Assembly (NCBI GenBank): GCA_035947875.1
Contig: DASZJQ010000086.1
Location: forward strand, 1-23,884
Direction of reading: 5' to 3'
Source: Bog-473 sp035947875
GTDB lineage: Bacteria; Actinomycetota; Acidimicrobiia; Acidimicrobiales; RAAP-2
DNA length: 23,884 bases
Shown here: piece after piece, positions 1 to 7,520 of the stretch
Layout of the letters: each line of letters begins with the position of its first letter
Numbering within the stretch: the first letter of the stretch is position 1
Notes under the pieces: generated by a model
The model's input: the letters and a program-made list of their open reading frames with translations, nothing else
Databases searched by the model: none
What the model was told of the DNA's origin: nothing
Made by a program: the position numbers and the translations under genes

Positions 1-480
1 GGGCGTGACCTCTTCGCCCCGGCGGCGGCCGCCCTGTGCGGGGGCACCCGACCTGAGCTGCTCGGGGAGGCCATCGACCCCGGATCACTGGTCCGTCTCC
101 TGCCCGGCGTGGTCGAGCACGGTCGCCTGCCCGACGGGCGCCAATGCCTGCGTGCGGAGGTCACCTGGGTCGATCACTTCGGCAATGTTCAGTTGGCCGC
201 CACCCTGGCCGACGCGCTGGCGGCCAGCCTGTCGTTCATGGACGCGGTGTCGGTGACGGCGGTCGTCGAAAGCGATCTGGTCACCCGGCCCGGGTGGCCC
301 AGCGCATTGGTACCCGAGAGCGCGACCCTGCGCTGCGTCGAGACCTTCGCCGACCTTGACCGCGGCGAACTGGGCCTCCTGGTCGACGCCAACGAACACC
401 TGGCCGTGGTGGTCGGTGAGGGCTCGGCCGGACACTGGCTCAACGTGGAGGCGGGGGAACTGGTGGTGCTCGCCTGGTGA
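1..480 (+). CDS. SAM hydroxide adenosyltransferase (DUF62 / SAM hydrolase), 3' part only
   Basis: The reading frame is open from base 1 and ends at TGA 478-480, so the N-terminal part lies outside the window and about 159 residues are visible. The fragment begins with GRDLFAPAAA, matching the conserved segment (usually HGRDIFAPVAA) at the end of the N-terminal domain of this family. It continues with VDHFGNVQLA (around residue 57), equivalent to the D-x-FGN-x-xTN signature that opens the C-terminal beta domain. Family members hydrolyse S-adenosylmethionine to adenosine and methionine using water/hydroxide, and are relatives of the fluorinase and chlorinase. I see nothing suggesting halogenase activity, but the deciding N-terminal residues are missing. 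Its stop lies 84 nt before the rex start, and rex appears to have its own promoter. The family call is fairly firm; the physiological role is unknown. Confidence 0.8.
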   Translation, partial: GRDLFAPAAAALCGGTRPELLGEAIDPGSLVRLLPGVVEHGRLPDGRQCLRAEVTWVDHFGNVQLAATLADALAASLSFMDAVSVTAVVESDLVTRPGWPSALVPESATLRCVETFADLDRGELGLLVDANEHLAVVVGEGSAGHWLNVEAGELVVLAW

Positions 481-525
481 CACTGGCGGCGGTCCACTCA
501 CTCCGGGGGACGGTGATTCGGAGGG

Positions 526-556
526 TTGGTGCCCGGGCGCGCCCGGTCGGTACGAT
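526..556 (+). promoter_or_regulatory. Candidate leaderless promoter of rex
   Basis: A TACGAT hexamer at 551-556 (actinobacterial -10 type TANNNT) ends 8 nt before the GTG at 565. TTGGTG at 526-531 could be a -35, but the 19-nt spacer is long. No Shine-Dalgarno sequence precedes the GTG. Transcription would then start at or next to the start codon, giving a leaderless mRNA. Seen: the hexamer, its spacing and the missing SD. Inferred: promoter activity. Confidence 0.5.
533..546. promoter_or_regulatory. 14-bp perfect palindrome inside the rex promoter spacer
   Basis: CCGGGCGCGCCCGG is its own reverse complement and lies between the candidate -35 and -10 of rex, where a repressor would block polymerase. 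It does not resemble the known Rex operator (TTGTGA-N6-TCACAA type). In DNA this GC-rich, a few 14-bp palindromes are expected by chance in a window of this size, so only its location makes it worth noting. Confidence 0.2.
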
Positions 557-564
557 CCGGGCCA

Positions 565-1296
565 GTGAGCGCTGAATCGCCCTCCCCGTCGAAGCGCATT
601 CCGGAAGCCACCGTGGTGCGGCTGCCGGTCTACCAGCGCATCCTGGCCGAGCTGGTGCGCAACAGCGTCTCGACCGTGTCCTCGGAACAGTTGGCCACGT
701 TGGCCCTCGTCAACGCGGCCAAGGTGCGAAAGGATCTGTCGCTACTCGGTTCCTTCGGCACCCGGGGGTCGGGCTATGACCCGGCGTTCCTGATCGCGCA
801 AATCGATCGGGCTCTCGGGGTCGACGAGAACTGGCCGGTGGCCGTGGTCGGCATCGGGAACCTGGGCCGGGCCTTGACCAACTCCCAGGGCTTTGCCACC
901 AGTGGGTTTCGGGTGACGGGCCTGTTCGATGTCGATCCCGCGGTGGTGGGTGAAGAGATCCGCGGCATCCGGGTGCGCCACATGGACGAGATCCCCGCAC
1001 TGGCCACCTCGGAACGCCCCGCCATCGGCGTCATCACCACGCCGGGCGGCGTCGCGCAACAGGTGGCCGACACGCTGGTCGAGGTGGGTGTCACCTCCCT
1101 CCTCAACTTCGCGCCCCGCGTCCTCATCGTGCCCCCCTACGTGCACCTGCGCTATGTCGACCTCTCCATCGAGCTGCAGGTGCTCGGCTTCTACCGGGCC
1201 CGGCGCGATGGGTCGGGCCAGGGCAGAACCGCCCCGGAGGACCGGGTACCCAGCATCCGCTCGGTGGGCCTGTCGGCCCCCTCCGATCTGGGCTGA
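565..1296 (+). CDS. rex: Redox-sensing transcriptional repressor Rex
   Basis: This 243-residue protein has the standard Rex layout. An N-terminal winged helix carries the family signature KVRKDLSLLGSFGTRGSGYD (residues 53-72). A Rossmann domain follows, with the GIGNLG dinucleotide loop at 96-101, and the C-terminal swap helix is recognisable in VHLRYVDLSIELQVLGFY. Rex dimers bind operators when NAD+ is high and release them when NADH accumulates, controlling respiratory and haem genes in Gram-positive bacteria. The frame is open upstream to an ATG at 526, but GTG 565 is preferred: homologues start near here, and TACGAT sits 8 nt upstream as for a leaderless gene. About 30 C-terminal residues after GFYRARR are polar and probably disordered. 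The gene leads the hem cluster, as in Streptomyces, with hemA 98 nt downstream. No consensus Rex operator was found upstream of rex, hemA or nuoA. Confidence 0.93.
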   Translation: MSAESPSPSKRIPEATVVRLPVYQRILAELVRNSVSTVSSEQLATLALVNAAKVRKDLSLLGSFGTRGSGYDPAFLIAQIDRALGVDENWPVAVVGIGNLGRALTNSQGFATSGFRVTGLFDVDPAVVGEEIRGIRVRHMDEIPALATSERPAIGVITTPGGVAQQVADTLVEVGVTSLLNFAPRVLIVPPYVHLRYVDLSIELQVLGFYRARRDGSGQGRTAPEDRVPSIRSVGLSAPSDLG

Positions 1297-1345
1297 GCAC
1301 CGTGGGGAGCACCCGGCCCGTGCCTGAGGCCCGGTGACTGGCACA

Positions 1346-1389
1346 TAAGGTGACGGGGCGGGCAAGCTTGTAGCCCCACCCAGGAAGGA
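1346..1389 (+). promoter_or_regulatory. hemA leader: possible -10, small hairpin and strong ribosome binding site
   Basis: The 98-nt rex-hemA gap holds AGGAAGGA at 1382-1389, a near-ideal Shine-Dalgarno 5 nt before the hemA GTG and the strongest in the window. A TAAGGT hexamer at 1346-1351 could be a -10, but I see no convincing -35. GGTG (1349-1352) plus GGGC (1356-1359) can pair with GCCCCACC (1373-1380) across a bulge, giving a hairpin just before the RBS. Its regulatory meaning is speculative. Confidence 0.35.
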
Positions 1390-1394
1390 TCCGC

Positions 1395-2666
1395 GTGTCC
1401 GTCGTCGTCGTAGGGCTCCAGCACAAGCAGGCTCCCCTCCCCCTCCTCGAAGCGGTGGCCATCGGTGACGCCGATCTCCACAAGGTGCTCGGTTCCCTCC
1501 GTCACTGCCGCAACCTCCAGGAGAGCGTGGTGCTGTCGACCTGCCTGCGGACCGAGGTCTACGCGGTGGTGGACCGCTTCCACGATGCGGTGTCCGAGAT
1601 CTACGACGTGCTGTCCGAGCTTTCCGGGGTCTCGAAGGACGAACTCGAGGCCTGCGCCGCCGTGCGCTTTGACGACGACGTGGCCTCCCACCTTTTCGCC
1701 GTCACCGCGGGGCTCGAGTCGACGGTGCTCGGTGAGAGCGAGGTGGTGGGCCAGGTTCGACGGGCCTACGAGCGTGCCCACGAAGAGGGCATGTCCGGGC
1801 CGGTCCTGTCCGCCCTCTTCCAACACGCGCTGCAGACCGGTAAACGCGTGCGCACCGAGACCGGGATTGCCCGCGGGACCACCTCGTTCTCCTACGCCGC
1901 CGTGGCCGTGGCGCGTGGCCAAGGCGGCGCCGACCTCCGTGACAAGCGAGTGCTCGTGGTCGGCGCCGGAGAGATGGGCATGGGCGTCTGTCGGGCCCTC
2001 TGCGACATCCCGAACGGCGCGGCGCCTCGTTCCATCGTGGTGGTGAACCGCTCGGTCGGCCGGGCCGAGGACCTGGTGCGCACCGCCGGTCTGGGCCCGC
2101 AGCTGCGCGCCGCCTCTCTCGGGGAGATCCACCGCGAACTGGCCCGAGCCGATGTGGTGCTGGCCGCGGTGGCGGCGGAGGCCCACGTGCTCACGGCCGC
2201 TCACTTTTCCGGAGTGCGCGGGCCCATGCTGGTTATCGATCTGGGTGTCCCGCGCAACGTCGATCCCGTGGTCGGCACACTCCGCGCTGTCACCCTGCTC
2301 GACATGGACACCCTGAGCGCGTCGGTGGCTGCCGCGTTGGGCGACCGCCAGGATGAGTCACTGGCGGCGCAACTGATCGTGACCGAGGAGGTGGAGCGCT
2401 ACCGAACGGCGAGCCGCCAACGTGGCGCCGCTCCGGTCATCGCTGCGCTGCGCGCCCGGCTCGAGTCGCTGCGGGAGTCCGAACTCGAGCGGCGCCGGGC
2501 CCAACTGGCCGATCTGACCGAGGCCGAGTGGGAGCAGGTGGATGCCGCCACCAGAGCTGCGCTGGCCAAGCTGCTGCACGAGCCCACCATGCTCTTGAAG
2601 GAGACGGCCGGCTCACCGCGCGGCGAGCGCCTGGTCGAGGCGCTGCGCATCCTCTTCGATCTCTGA
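1395..2666 (+). CDS. hemA: Glutamyl-tRNA reductase
   Basis: It reduces glutamyl-tRNA(Glu) to glutamate-1-semialdehyde with NADPH, the first committed step of C5 tetrapyrrole synthesis. The 423-residue protein has normal family length. The catalytic domain begins VVVVGLQHKQAPL. The nucleophilic Cys is C50 in STCLRTEVYA, and GLESTVLGESEVVGQVRRAY is the conserved substrate-pocket segment. The NADPH Rossmann loop is VVGAGEMG, and the C-terminal helical dimerisation domain runs from about residue 320 to the end. The residue after the catalytic Cys is Leu, whereas nearly all family members have Asn (CNR). The GTG start is fixed by the strong SD AGGAAGGA. hemC follows after 4 nt, so the two are co-transcribed. 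Confidence 0.95.
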   Translation: MSVVVVGLQHKQAPLPLLEAVAIGDADLHKVLGSLRHCRNLQESVVLSTCLRTEVYAVVDRFHDAVSEIYDVLSELSGVSKDELEACAAVRFDDDVASHLFAVTAGLESTVLGESEVVGQVRRAYERAHEEGMSGPVLSALFQHALQTGKRVRTETGIARGTTSFSYAAVAVARGQGGADLRDKRVLVVGAGEMGMGVCRALCDIPNGAAPRSIVVVNRSVGRAEDLVRTAGLGPQLRAASLGEIHRELARADVVLAAVAAEAHVLTAAHFSGVRGPMLVIDLGVPRNVDPVVGTLRAVTLLDMDTLSASVAAALGDRQDESLAAQLIVTEEVERYRTASRQRGAAPVIAALRARLESLRESELERRRAQLADLTEAEWEQVDAATRAALAKLLHEPTMLLKETAGSPRGERLVEALRILFDL

Positions 2667-2670
2667 GCTC

Positions 2671-3618
2671 GTGACGAACACGCTCCGCCTGGCCACCCGC
2701 GGGTCGCCGCTGGCGCGGTGCCAGGCCACATCGGTGGCCGACGCCCTGCAGGCCGCCCATCGCGGACTCGAGGTTGAGGTGGTCGTGGTCCGCACCCGCG
2801 GCGACGAGCTCTCCGCCCCGCTCGACCAGATCGGGGGACAGGGCGTCTTCGTGACCGAAGTCGAGGCCGCCGTCGCCGAGGGTAGGGCGGATGCCGCGGT
2901 CCATTCGGCCAAGGACATGACGTCGATCATGGTCGACGGCCTGGTGCTGGCCGCCGTGCCCGGCCGGGCCGATCCCCGCGACGGACTGGTGGGGTGCCGG
3001 CTGGCCGACCTTCCGCCGGGCGGCCTCGTCGCCACGGGATCGGCGCGCCGCCGGGCCCAGCTGGCCAACCTGCGTCCCGATCTGAGCTTCACCGAGATCA
3101 GGGGCAACATGGAGCGCCGGGTCAGCCGCGGCGAGGATGGCTCGGTGACTGCCGTGGTGGTGGCCGTGGCCGCCCTGGAGCGGCTGGGCTGGACCGCTCG
3201 CCTGACCGACATCTTGGATCCGGTCGATGTCCTGCCCCAGGCCGGGCAGGGCGCCATCGCGGTGCAATGCCGGGCCGACGACGGGGGGACGCGAGAACTG
3301 CTCTGGTCCATCGACGACGTGCCGTCCCACCGGGCGCTGCGGGCCGAGCGGTCGGTCCTGGCCGGACTCGGGGGGAGCTGTACCGTGCCGGTGGGCGCCT
3401 GGGCGGAGGCGTCCCTCGGCTCGCCGCGGCTGCACCTGCACGGTCTGGTGGCCAGCGCCGACGGGCGAACGGTCATCCGACTGGCCCGGACCGGGACCGA
3501 TCCGGAATTGCTGGGTGCGGAGGTGGCACGAGCGCTCCTGGTCGATGGTGGGGGATGGGGCATCGACGGGTTCGAAGCGGCGCGCCGGGCGCTGCCCGAA
3601 CTCACGGGGAACCCGTGA
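2671..3618 (+). CDS. hemC: Porphobilinogen deaminase (hydroxymethylbilane synthase)
   Basis: It polymerises four porphobilinogens into the linear tetrapyrrole hydroxymethylbilane, using a covalently attached dipyrromethane cofactor. The 315 residues match family length. Seen: LATRGSPLA (7-15); the active-site block VHSAKDMTS, with K81 and catalytic D82; TGSARRRAQL; RGNMERR; QAGQGAIAVQCR (190-201); and the cofactor-attaching Cys C237 in LGGSCTVPVGAWA. The block after the Asp usually reads LPT or VPS; here it reads MTS, so the Pro is missing. The GTG start lies 4 nt after the hemA stop. Its stop overlaps the next gene's GTG (GTGA at 3615-3618), implying translational coupling. Confidence 0.94.
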   Translation: MTNTLRLATRGSPLARCQATSVADALQAAHRGLEVEVVVVRTRGDELSAPLDQIGGQGVFVTEVEAAVAEGRADAAVHSAKDMTSIMVDGLVLAAVPGRADPRDGLVGCRLADLPPGGLVATGSARRRAQLANLRPDLSFTEIRGNMERRVSRGEDGSVTAVVVAVAALERLGWTARLTDILDPVDVLPQAGQGAIAVQCRADDGGTRELLWSIDDVPSHRALRAERSVLAGLGGSCTVPVGAWAEASLGSPRLHLHGLVASADGRTVIRLARTGTDPELLGAEVARALLVDGGGWGIDGFEAARRALPELTGNP

Positions 3619-5132
3619 CCGTCTATCTGGTTGGCGCCGGTCCGGGTGACCCCGGCCTCTTGACCCGGCGGGGGGCGAAGCTCGTGTCCCAGGCCGACGT
3701 CGTCATCTTCGACCGGCTGGTCCACCGCTCGCTGCTGGCGCTGGCGCCCTCGTCGGCCGAACTGGTCGATGTGGGGAAGCGCCCCGACGCGGCGCAATCG
3801 GGCACCGGCCGACAGGCGGAGATCAATCGACTGCTGGTCGTGCACGGACGGCAGAGCCAGACCGTGGTGCGACTCAAGGGTGGTGACCCATTCGTGTTTG
3901 GCCGCGGTGGCGAGGAAGGCGACGCGCTGACCCGGGCCGGCGTGCCCTGGCAGATCGTCCCCGGCGTCTCTTCGGCGTTCGCGGTGCCGGCCGCCGCCGG
4001 CATCCCCGTCACGCATCGTGGCCTCTCCTCATCGGTGACGGTGGTGACGGGCAGAGTGGGGGATCCCACGGCGCCGGGCGGTGTCGACTGGGACCTCCTG
4101 GCCAAGGTGGGGGGAACGCTGGTCATCCTCATGGGGATGCAGACGCGCGCCGAGATCGCCGGTGCTCTCCAACGCGGCGGCAAGCCGGCCGACACGCCCA
4201 CGGCGGTCATCGAGCGCGGCACCACCTCGACGCAACGCGTCGTTCGGACCACGCTGGACCGGCTGGCCGAGGTCGAGCTCGGTTCGCCGGCGGTGATCGT
4301 GGTGGGCCCGGTCGCCGCGCTGGGGAGCGACGATGCCGCGGCGGACCCGCCCGGACCGCTCGCGGGCCGCACCGTGGTCGTGACCCGATCGGGCCCCCGG
4401 GCCCGCGGCCTGGTCGACGCCCTCCAGGGAGCCGGCGCCGGGACGATCGAGGTCCCGTTGACCGAGCAGACCGAGGCCGCCGATGGCGGCGCGGCGCTGC
4501 GCGACGCCGCGGCCGACGTGGCGCGGTACCGCTGGGTCGTCCTCACCTCGGTCAACGCCGTGCACCGCTTCATGGATTGCCTGCGCGATGCCCGGGCGTT
4601 GGGCTCGACCAAGGTGGCGGCAGTGGGACCGGCCACCGCCGTCGCCCTACGCCGGGCCGGGGTCGAGCCCGACCTGGTACCGGCCGAGCACTGGGCTCCG
4701 GGACTGGTCGACGCCTTCCCAACGGCCGATCTCGAGCCGGGCGCAGCCCGAGTCCTGTTTCCCGGTGCCGACCAGGCGCCGTCCACCATTGAAGACGGGT
4801 TGGCGCACAAGGGATGGGACGTTCGACGCGTGGAGGCCTATCGAACGGTGGCCCTCCCGCCACCCGAGCCCGAGCTCATGGACAGGATGGCCGGCGCCGA
4901 TGCGGTGACGTTTACCGCATCGTCCTCGGTCAAGGCCTTTGTCACCCTTCGCCTGCCCGACGGTCGGTCGCTGTCGGTGCCCCCACTGGTGCTGTGCATC
5001 GGGCCCACCACGACGGCCAGTGCCAGGGCGCTCGGGTTGGCCGGTGTCCAGATGGCTGACGAGGCGTCGACCGAGGGGATCGTCACGGCCCTGATCCGCC
5101 ATCTTTCCGAGGGCCGGTCCGGCGGCTCGTAG
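3615..5132 (+). CDS. cobA-hemD: Fused uroporphyrinogen-III C-methyltransferase / uroporphyrinogen-III synthase
   Basis: This bifunctional protein has 505 residues. Residues 1 to about 245 form a SAM-dependent uroporphyrinogen-III methyltransferase (CobA/SUMT): VGAGPGDPGLLT (6-17), RLKGGDPFVFGRGGEE (86-101), VPGVSSAFAVPAAAGIPVTH (115-134) and the GMQTR segment. Residues about 249-505 form a HemD domain (LAGRTVVVTRSGP; VVLTSVNAVHRF), which cyclises hydroxymethylbilane to uroporphyrinogen III. The first half then methylates the product at C2 and C7 to precorrin-2, the branch to sirohaem and cobalamin. The fusion is common in Actinobacteria. HemD domains are poorly conserved, so that half is identified by position and fold pattern. 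GTG 3615 overlaps the hemC stop; the frame is open further upstream, but that part is a shadow of hemC. Confidence 0.93.
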   Translation: MTVYLVGAGPGDPGLLTRRGAKLVSQADVVIFDRLVHRSLLALAPSSAELVDVGKRPDAAQSGTGRQAEINRLLVVHGRQSQTVVRLKGGDPFVFGRGGEEGDALTRAGVPWQIVPGVSSAFAVPAAAGIPVTHRGLSSSVTVVTGRVGDPTAPGGVDWDLLAKVGGTLVILMGMQTRAEIAGALQRGGKPADTPTAVIERGTTSTQRVVRTTLDRLAEVELGSPAVIVVGPVAALGSDDAAADPPGPLAGRTVVVTRSGPRARGLVDALQGAGAGTIEVPLTEQTEAADGGAALRDAAADVARYRWVVLTSVNAVHRFMDCLRDARALGSTKVAAVGPATAVALRRAGVEPDLVPAEHWAPGLVDAFPTADLEPGAARVLFPGADQAPSTIEDGLAHKGWDVRRVEAYRTVALPPPEPELMDRMAGADAVTFTASSSVKAFVTLRLPDGRSLSVPPLVLCIGPTTTASARALGLAGVQMADEASTEGIVTALIRHLSEGRSGGS

Positions 5133-5135
5133 GCT
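5130..5135 (+). promoter_or_regulatory. Candidate -10 for a leaderless hemB transcript
   Basis: TAGGCT fits TANNNT and ends 8 nt before the hemB ATG (5144). Its first three bases are the hemD stop codon. No clear SD precedes the ATG, which favours an internal promoter or leaderless start. No good -35 is visible, so support is modest. Confidence 0.3.
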
Positions 5136-5143
5136 GGACCGTC

Positions 5144-6169
5144 ATGTCCCCCGACGCCGCACCCGCACCGCCGGCCACCGGGACACCGGGCTTTCCGGTG
5201 CGCCGGCTGCGCCGGCTGCGCCGCACGCCTGCCCTCCGCCGGCTGGTGGCCGAGTCCCGCCTCGGCGTCGACGACCTGATCGCACCGTTGTTCGTCCGTG
5301 AGGGCATCGCTGCGCCGGTGGAGATCACCTCCATGCCGGGTCAGGTGCAGCACACCGTCGACTCCCTGGTCATCGAGGCCAAGCGCCTGGTGGCGCTCGG
5401 CCTACCCGGCCTCGTGCTCTTCGGCGTGCCCACGGAGAAGGACGCCACCGGGTCCCAGGCCTGGCACTCCGAGGGGATCGTGCAGCGGGCCCTGCGCGCC
5501 CTGCGCGATGCCGTGGGCGACGAACTGATCCTGATGGCCGATCTCTGTCTGGACGAATACACCGATCACGGGCACTGCGGCGTCCTCGGCCCCGACGGGG
5601 CGGTGCTCAACGACCCGACCCTCGAGCTCTACGGCCGCGTCGCCCAGGCCCAGGCCGGCGCCGGGGCCGACGTGGTGGCGCCGAGCGGGATGATGGACGG
5701 CCAGGTGGCCGCCATCCGCACCGCGCTCGATGCGGGCGGTTACGACCAGGTGGCGATCTTGGCCTACGCCGCCAAATATGCCACCGCCCTCTACGGTCCC
5801 TTCCGCGACGCCGTCGATGTCACGATCGCCGGCGGTGGTGACCGGCGCTCGTACCAGCAGGATCCGCACAACCGACGTGAAGCGCTCCTCGAGATCGCCC
5901 AGGACGTGGCCGAGGGAGCCGACATGGTCATGGTCAAACCGGCCATGACCTCGCTGGACGTCATCGCCGCCGCCCGACGGGCGGTGCGGGTGCCGTTGGC
6001 GGCCTACCACGTGAGCGGTGAATACGCCATGGTCCACGCGGCCGCGGCCGCCGGCTGGATCGATGGTCCGGCCGTCGCCCTCGAGCAGCTCATCGCCCTC
6101 AAGCGGGCCGGGGCGGACTTCATCCTCACCTACTTCGCGACAGAGGTGGCCGAGGCCCTCGGTGGCTGA
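5144..6169 (+). CDS. hemB: Delta-aminolevulinic acid dehydratase (porphobilinogen synthase)
   Basis: It condenses two 5-aminolevulinates to porphobilinogen. The 341-residue protein has a TIM-barrel pattern. The two Schiff-base lysines are K211 in AYAAKYATALYGPFRDA and K265 in MVMVKPAMTSLD. The metal site reads DLCLDEYTDHGHCG (133-146), with C135 and C145 kept but Asp at 137 where strictly zinc enzymes have a third Cys. This hybrid site, part zinc-type and part magnesium-type, is familiar from actinobacterial enzymes. AGGGDRRSYQQDP (229-241) is the expected substrate/allosteric segment. The roughly 20 N-terminal residues are Ala/Pro-rich. The ATG lies 11 nt after the hemD stop, and the 3' end overlaps hemL by 8 nt. 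Confidence 0.95.
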   Translation: MSPDAAPAPPATGTPGFPVRRLRRLRRTPALRRLVAESRLGVDDLIAPLFVREGIAAPVEITSMPGQVQHTVDSLVIEAKRLVALGLPGLVLFGVPTEKDATGSQAWHSEGIVQRALRALRDAVGDELILMADLCLDEYTDHGHCGVLGPDGAVLNDPTLELYGRVAQAQAGAGADVVAPSGMMDGQVAAIRTALDAGGYDQVAILAYAAKYATALYGPFRDAVDVTIAGGGDRRSYQQDPHNRREALLEIAQDVAEGADMVMVKPAMTSLDVIAAARRAVRVPLAAYHVSGEYAMVHAAAAAGWIDGPAVALEQLIALKRAGADFILTYFATEVAEALGG

Positions 6170-7490
6170 CGCGTCCCCGGCGACGAATGCCCAATGGTTC
6201 GCCCGGGCCGCCCGGGTGATTCCCGGCGGCGTCGACTCACCCGTCCGGTCGTTCGCGTCGGTCGGCGGCACGCCCTACACGGTGGTCCGGGGCGAGGGCG
6301 CCTCCGTCGTCGACGTTGAAGGTCATCGCTACATCGATCTGGTGCAGTCCTACGGGGCCGTCCTGCTCGGGCACGCCCATCCGGCGGTGACCGATGCCAT
6401 CACGAGGGCCGCCGCACTGGGGACCACCTTCGGGGCGCCCACGCCCGGAGAGGTGCTGCTGGCCGAGGCCATCTGTGCCCGCGTCCCCGGGTGCGAGCAG
6501 GTGCGGTTGGTCTCGTCGGGTACCGAAGCGGCCATGAGCGCGGTGCGCCTGGCCCGCGGCGCGACCGGGCGGGATGGGGTGGTGAAATTCGACGGGTGCT
6601 ACCACGGCCACTCCGACGGTCTGTTGGCCGGCGGCGGGAGCGGCGTGGCCATGCTCGGCTTGCCGGGCTCGGCCGGGGTGCCGGTCGGCGCGGTGGCGGC
6701 CACCGCCGTCGTGCCGTACAACGTGGTCCCCGAGCTGACCGATGAGGTGGCGTGCGTCATCGTCGAACCGGTGGCCGCCAATATGAACCTGGTGGCGCCC
6801 CGACCCGGATTCCTGGCGGAGCTGCGAACTGCCTGCGATGCCGTCGGCGCGCTGCTGATCTTTGACGAGGTGATCACCGGCTTTCGACTGGGCCCGGGGG
6901 GCGCGACCGCCTGGTCGGGGGTGACACCCGACCTGTGGTGCTTCGGGAAGGTCATCGGGGGCGGCCTACCGGTCGGCGCCTTCGGTGGGCGCCGGGAGCT
7001 CCTGGCCGGACTGGCGCCGGGAGGCCCCGTGTACCAGGCGGGAACCCTTTCGGGGAATCCATTGGCCACGGCCGCCGGGTTGGCCGTTCTCTCACTGGTC
7101 ACCGAGCGGGACTACGCCGATCTCACGGCGCGGGTGGCGGCGTTTGCCTCCGACTTGTCCTCAGCCATTGCCGGCGGCGGCTTGGACGTGGTCGCCCCGG
7201 CCATCGGACCGCTGGTCGGTCTCTTCCTCGCTGACCACGATGGCGCCGGGGCAGGGGAGACCGATCGTGCCGTCCCGATCGACTATGTGACCGCCCGTGA
7301 GTGGTCCGGCAACGGCCTCTATCCCCAGTTCTTTCACGCCATGCTCCGGCGGGGCATTGCGCTGGCGCCCGGTCCCTACGAAGTGATGTTCCCCGGCCTG
7401 GCCCACGGTGACGACGTCCTCAATCGCGTCGTCGAAGCCGCAGGAGAAGCCGCGGCCGAAGTCGCCACGCGTCGATTCGTCGGCACGTGA
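6162..7490 (+). CDS. hemL: Glutamate-1-semialdehyde 2,1-aminomutase
   Basis: This PLP enzyme converts glutamate-1-semialdehyde into 5-aminolevulinate, the substrate of HemB. The 442 residues match the family. Seen: RVIPGGVDSPVRSF (18-31), the typical N-terminus; VSSGTEAAMSAVRLARG (117-133); GCYHGHSDGLL; LIFDEVITGFR (232-242), with the cofactor-binding Asp; and the PLP lysine K263 in FGKVIGGGLPVGAFGG. The frame is open to an ATG at 6018, but that part is a shadow of hemB. GTG 6162 is chosen because it gives the normal N-terminus and has GAGG at 6152-6155 as SD. The 8-nt overlap with hemB suggests coupling. Confidence 0.95.
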   Translation: MADASPATNAQWFARAARVIPGGVDSPVRSFASVGGTPYTVVRGEGASVVDVEGHRYIDLVQSYGAVLLGHAHPAVTDAITRAAALGTTFGAPTPGEVLLAEAICARVPGCEQVRLVSSGTEAAMSAVRLARGATGRDGVVKFDGCYHGHSDGLLAGGGSGVAMLGLPGSAGVPVGAVAATAVVPYNVVPELTDEVACVIVEPVAANMNLVAPRPGFLAELRTACDAVGALLIFDEVITGFRLGPGGATAWSGVTPDLWCFGKVIGGGLPVGAFGGRRELLAGLAPGGPVYQAGTLSGNPLATAAGLAVLSLVTERDYADLTARVAAFASDLSSAIAGGGLDVVAPAIGPLVGLFLADHDGAGAGETDRAVPIDYVTAREWSGNGLYPQFFHAMLRRGIALAPGPYEVMFPGLAHGDDVLNRVVEAAGEAAAEVATRRFVGT

Positions 7491-7520
7491 GGCGCTTCAC
7501 GCGCGATCCGTCACGATCGT

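Noticed and set aside
2437..4810. Several long minus-strand frames across hemA, hemC and cobA-hemD.
   Set aside because: They lie opposite genes with all catalytic motifs and have shadow-like composition.
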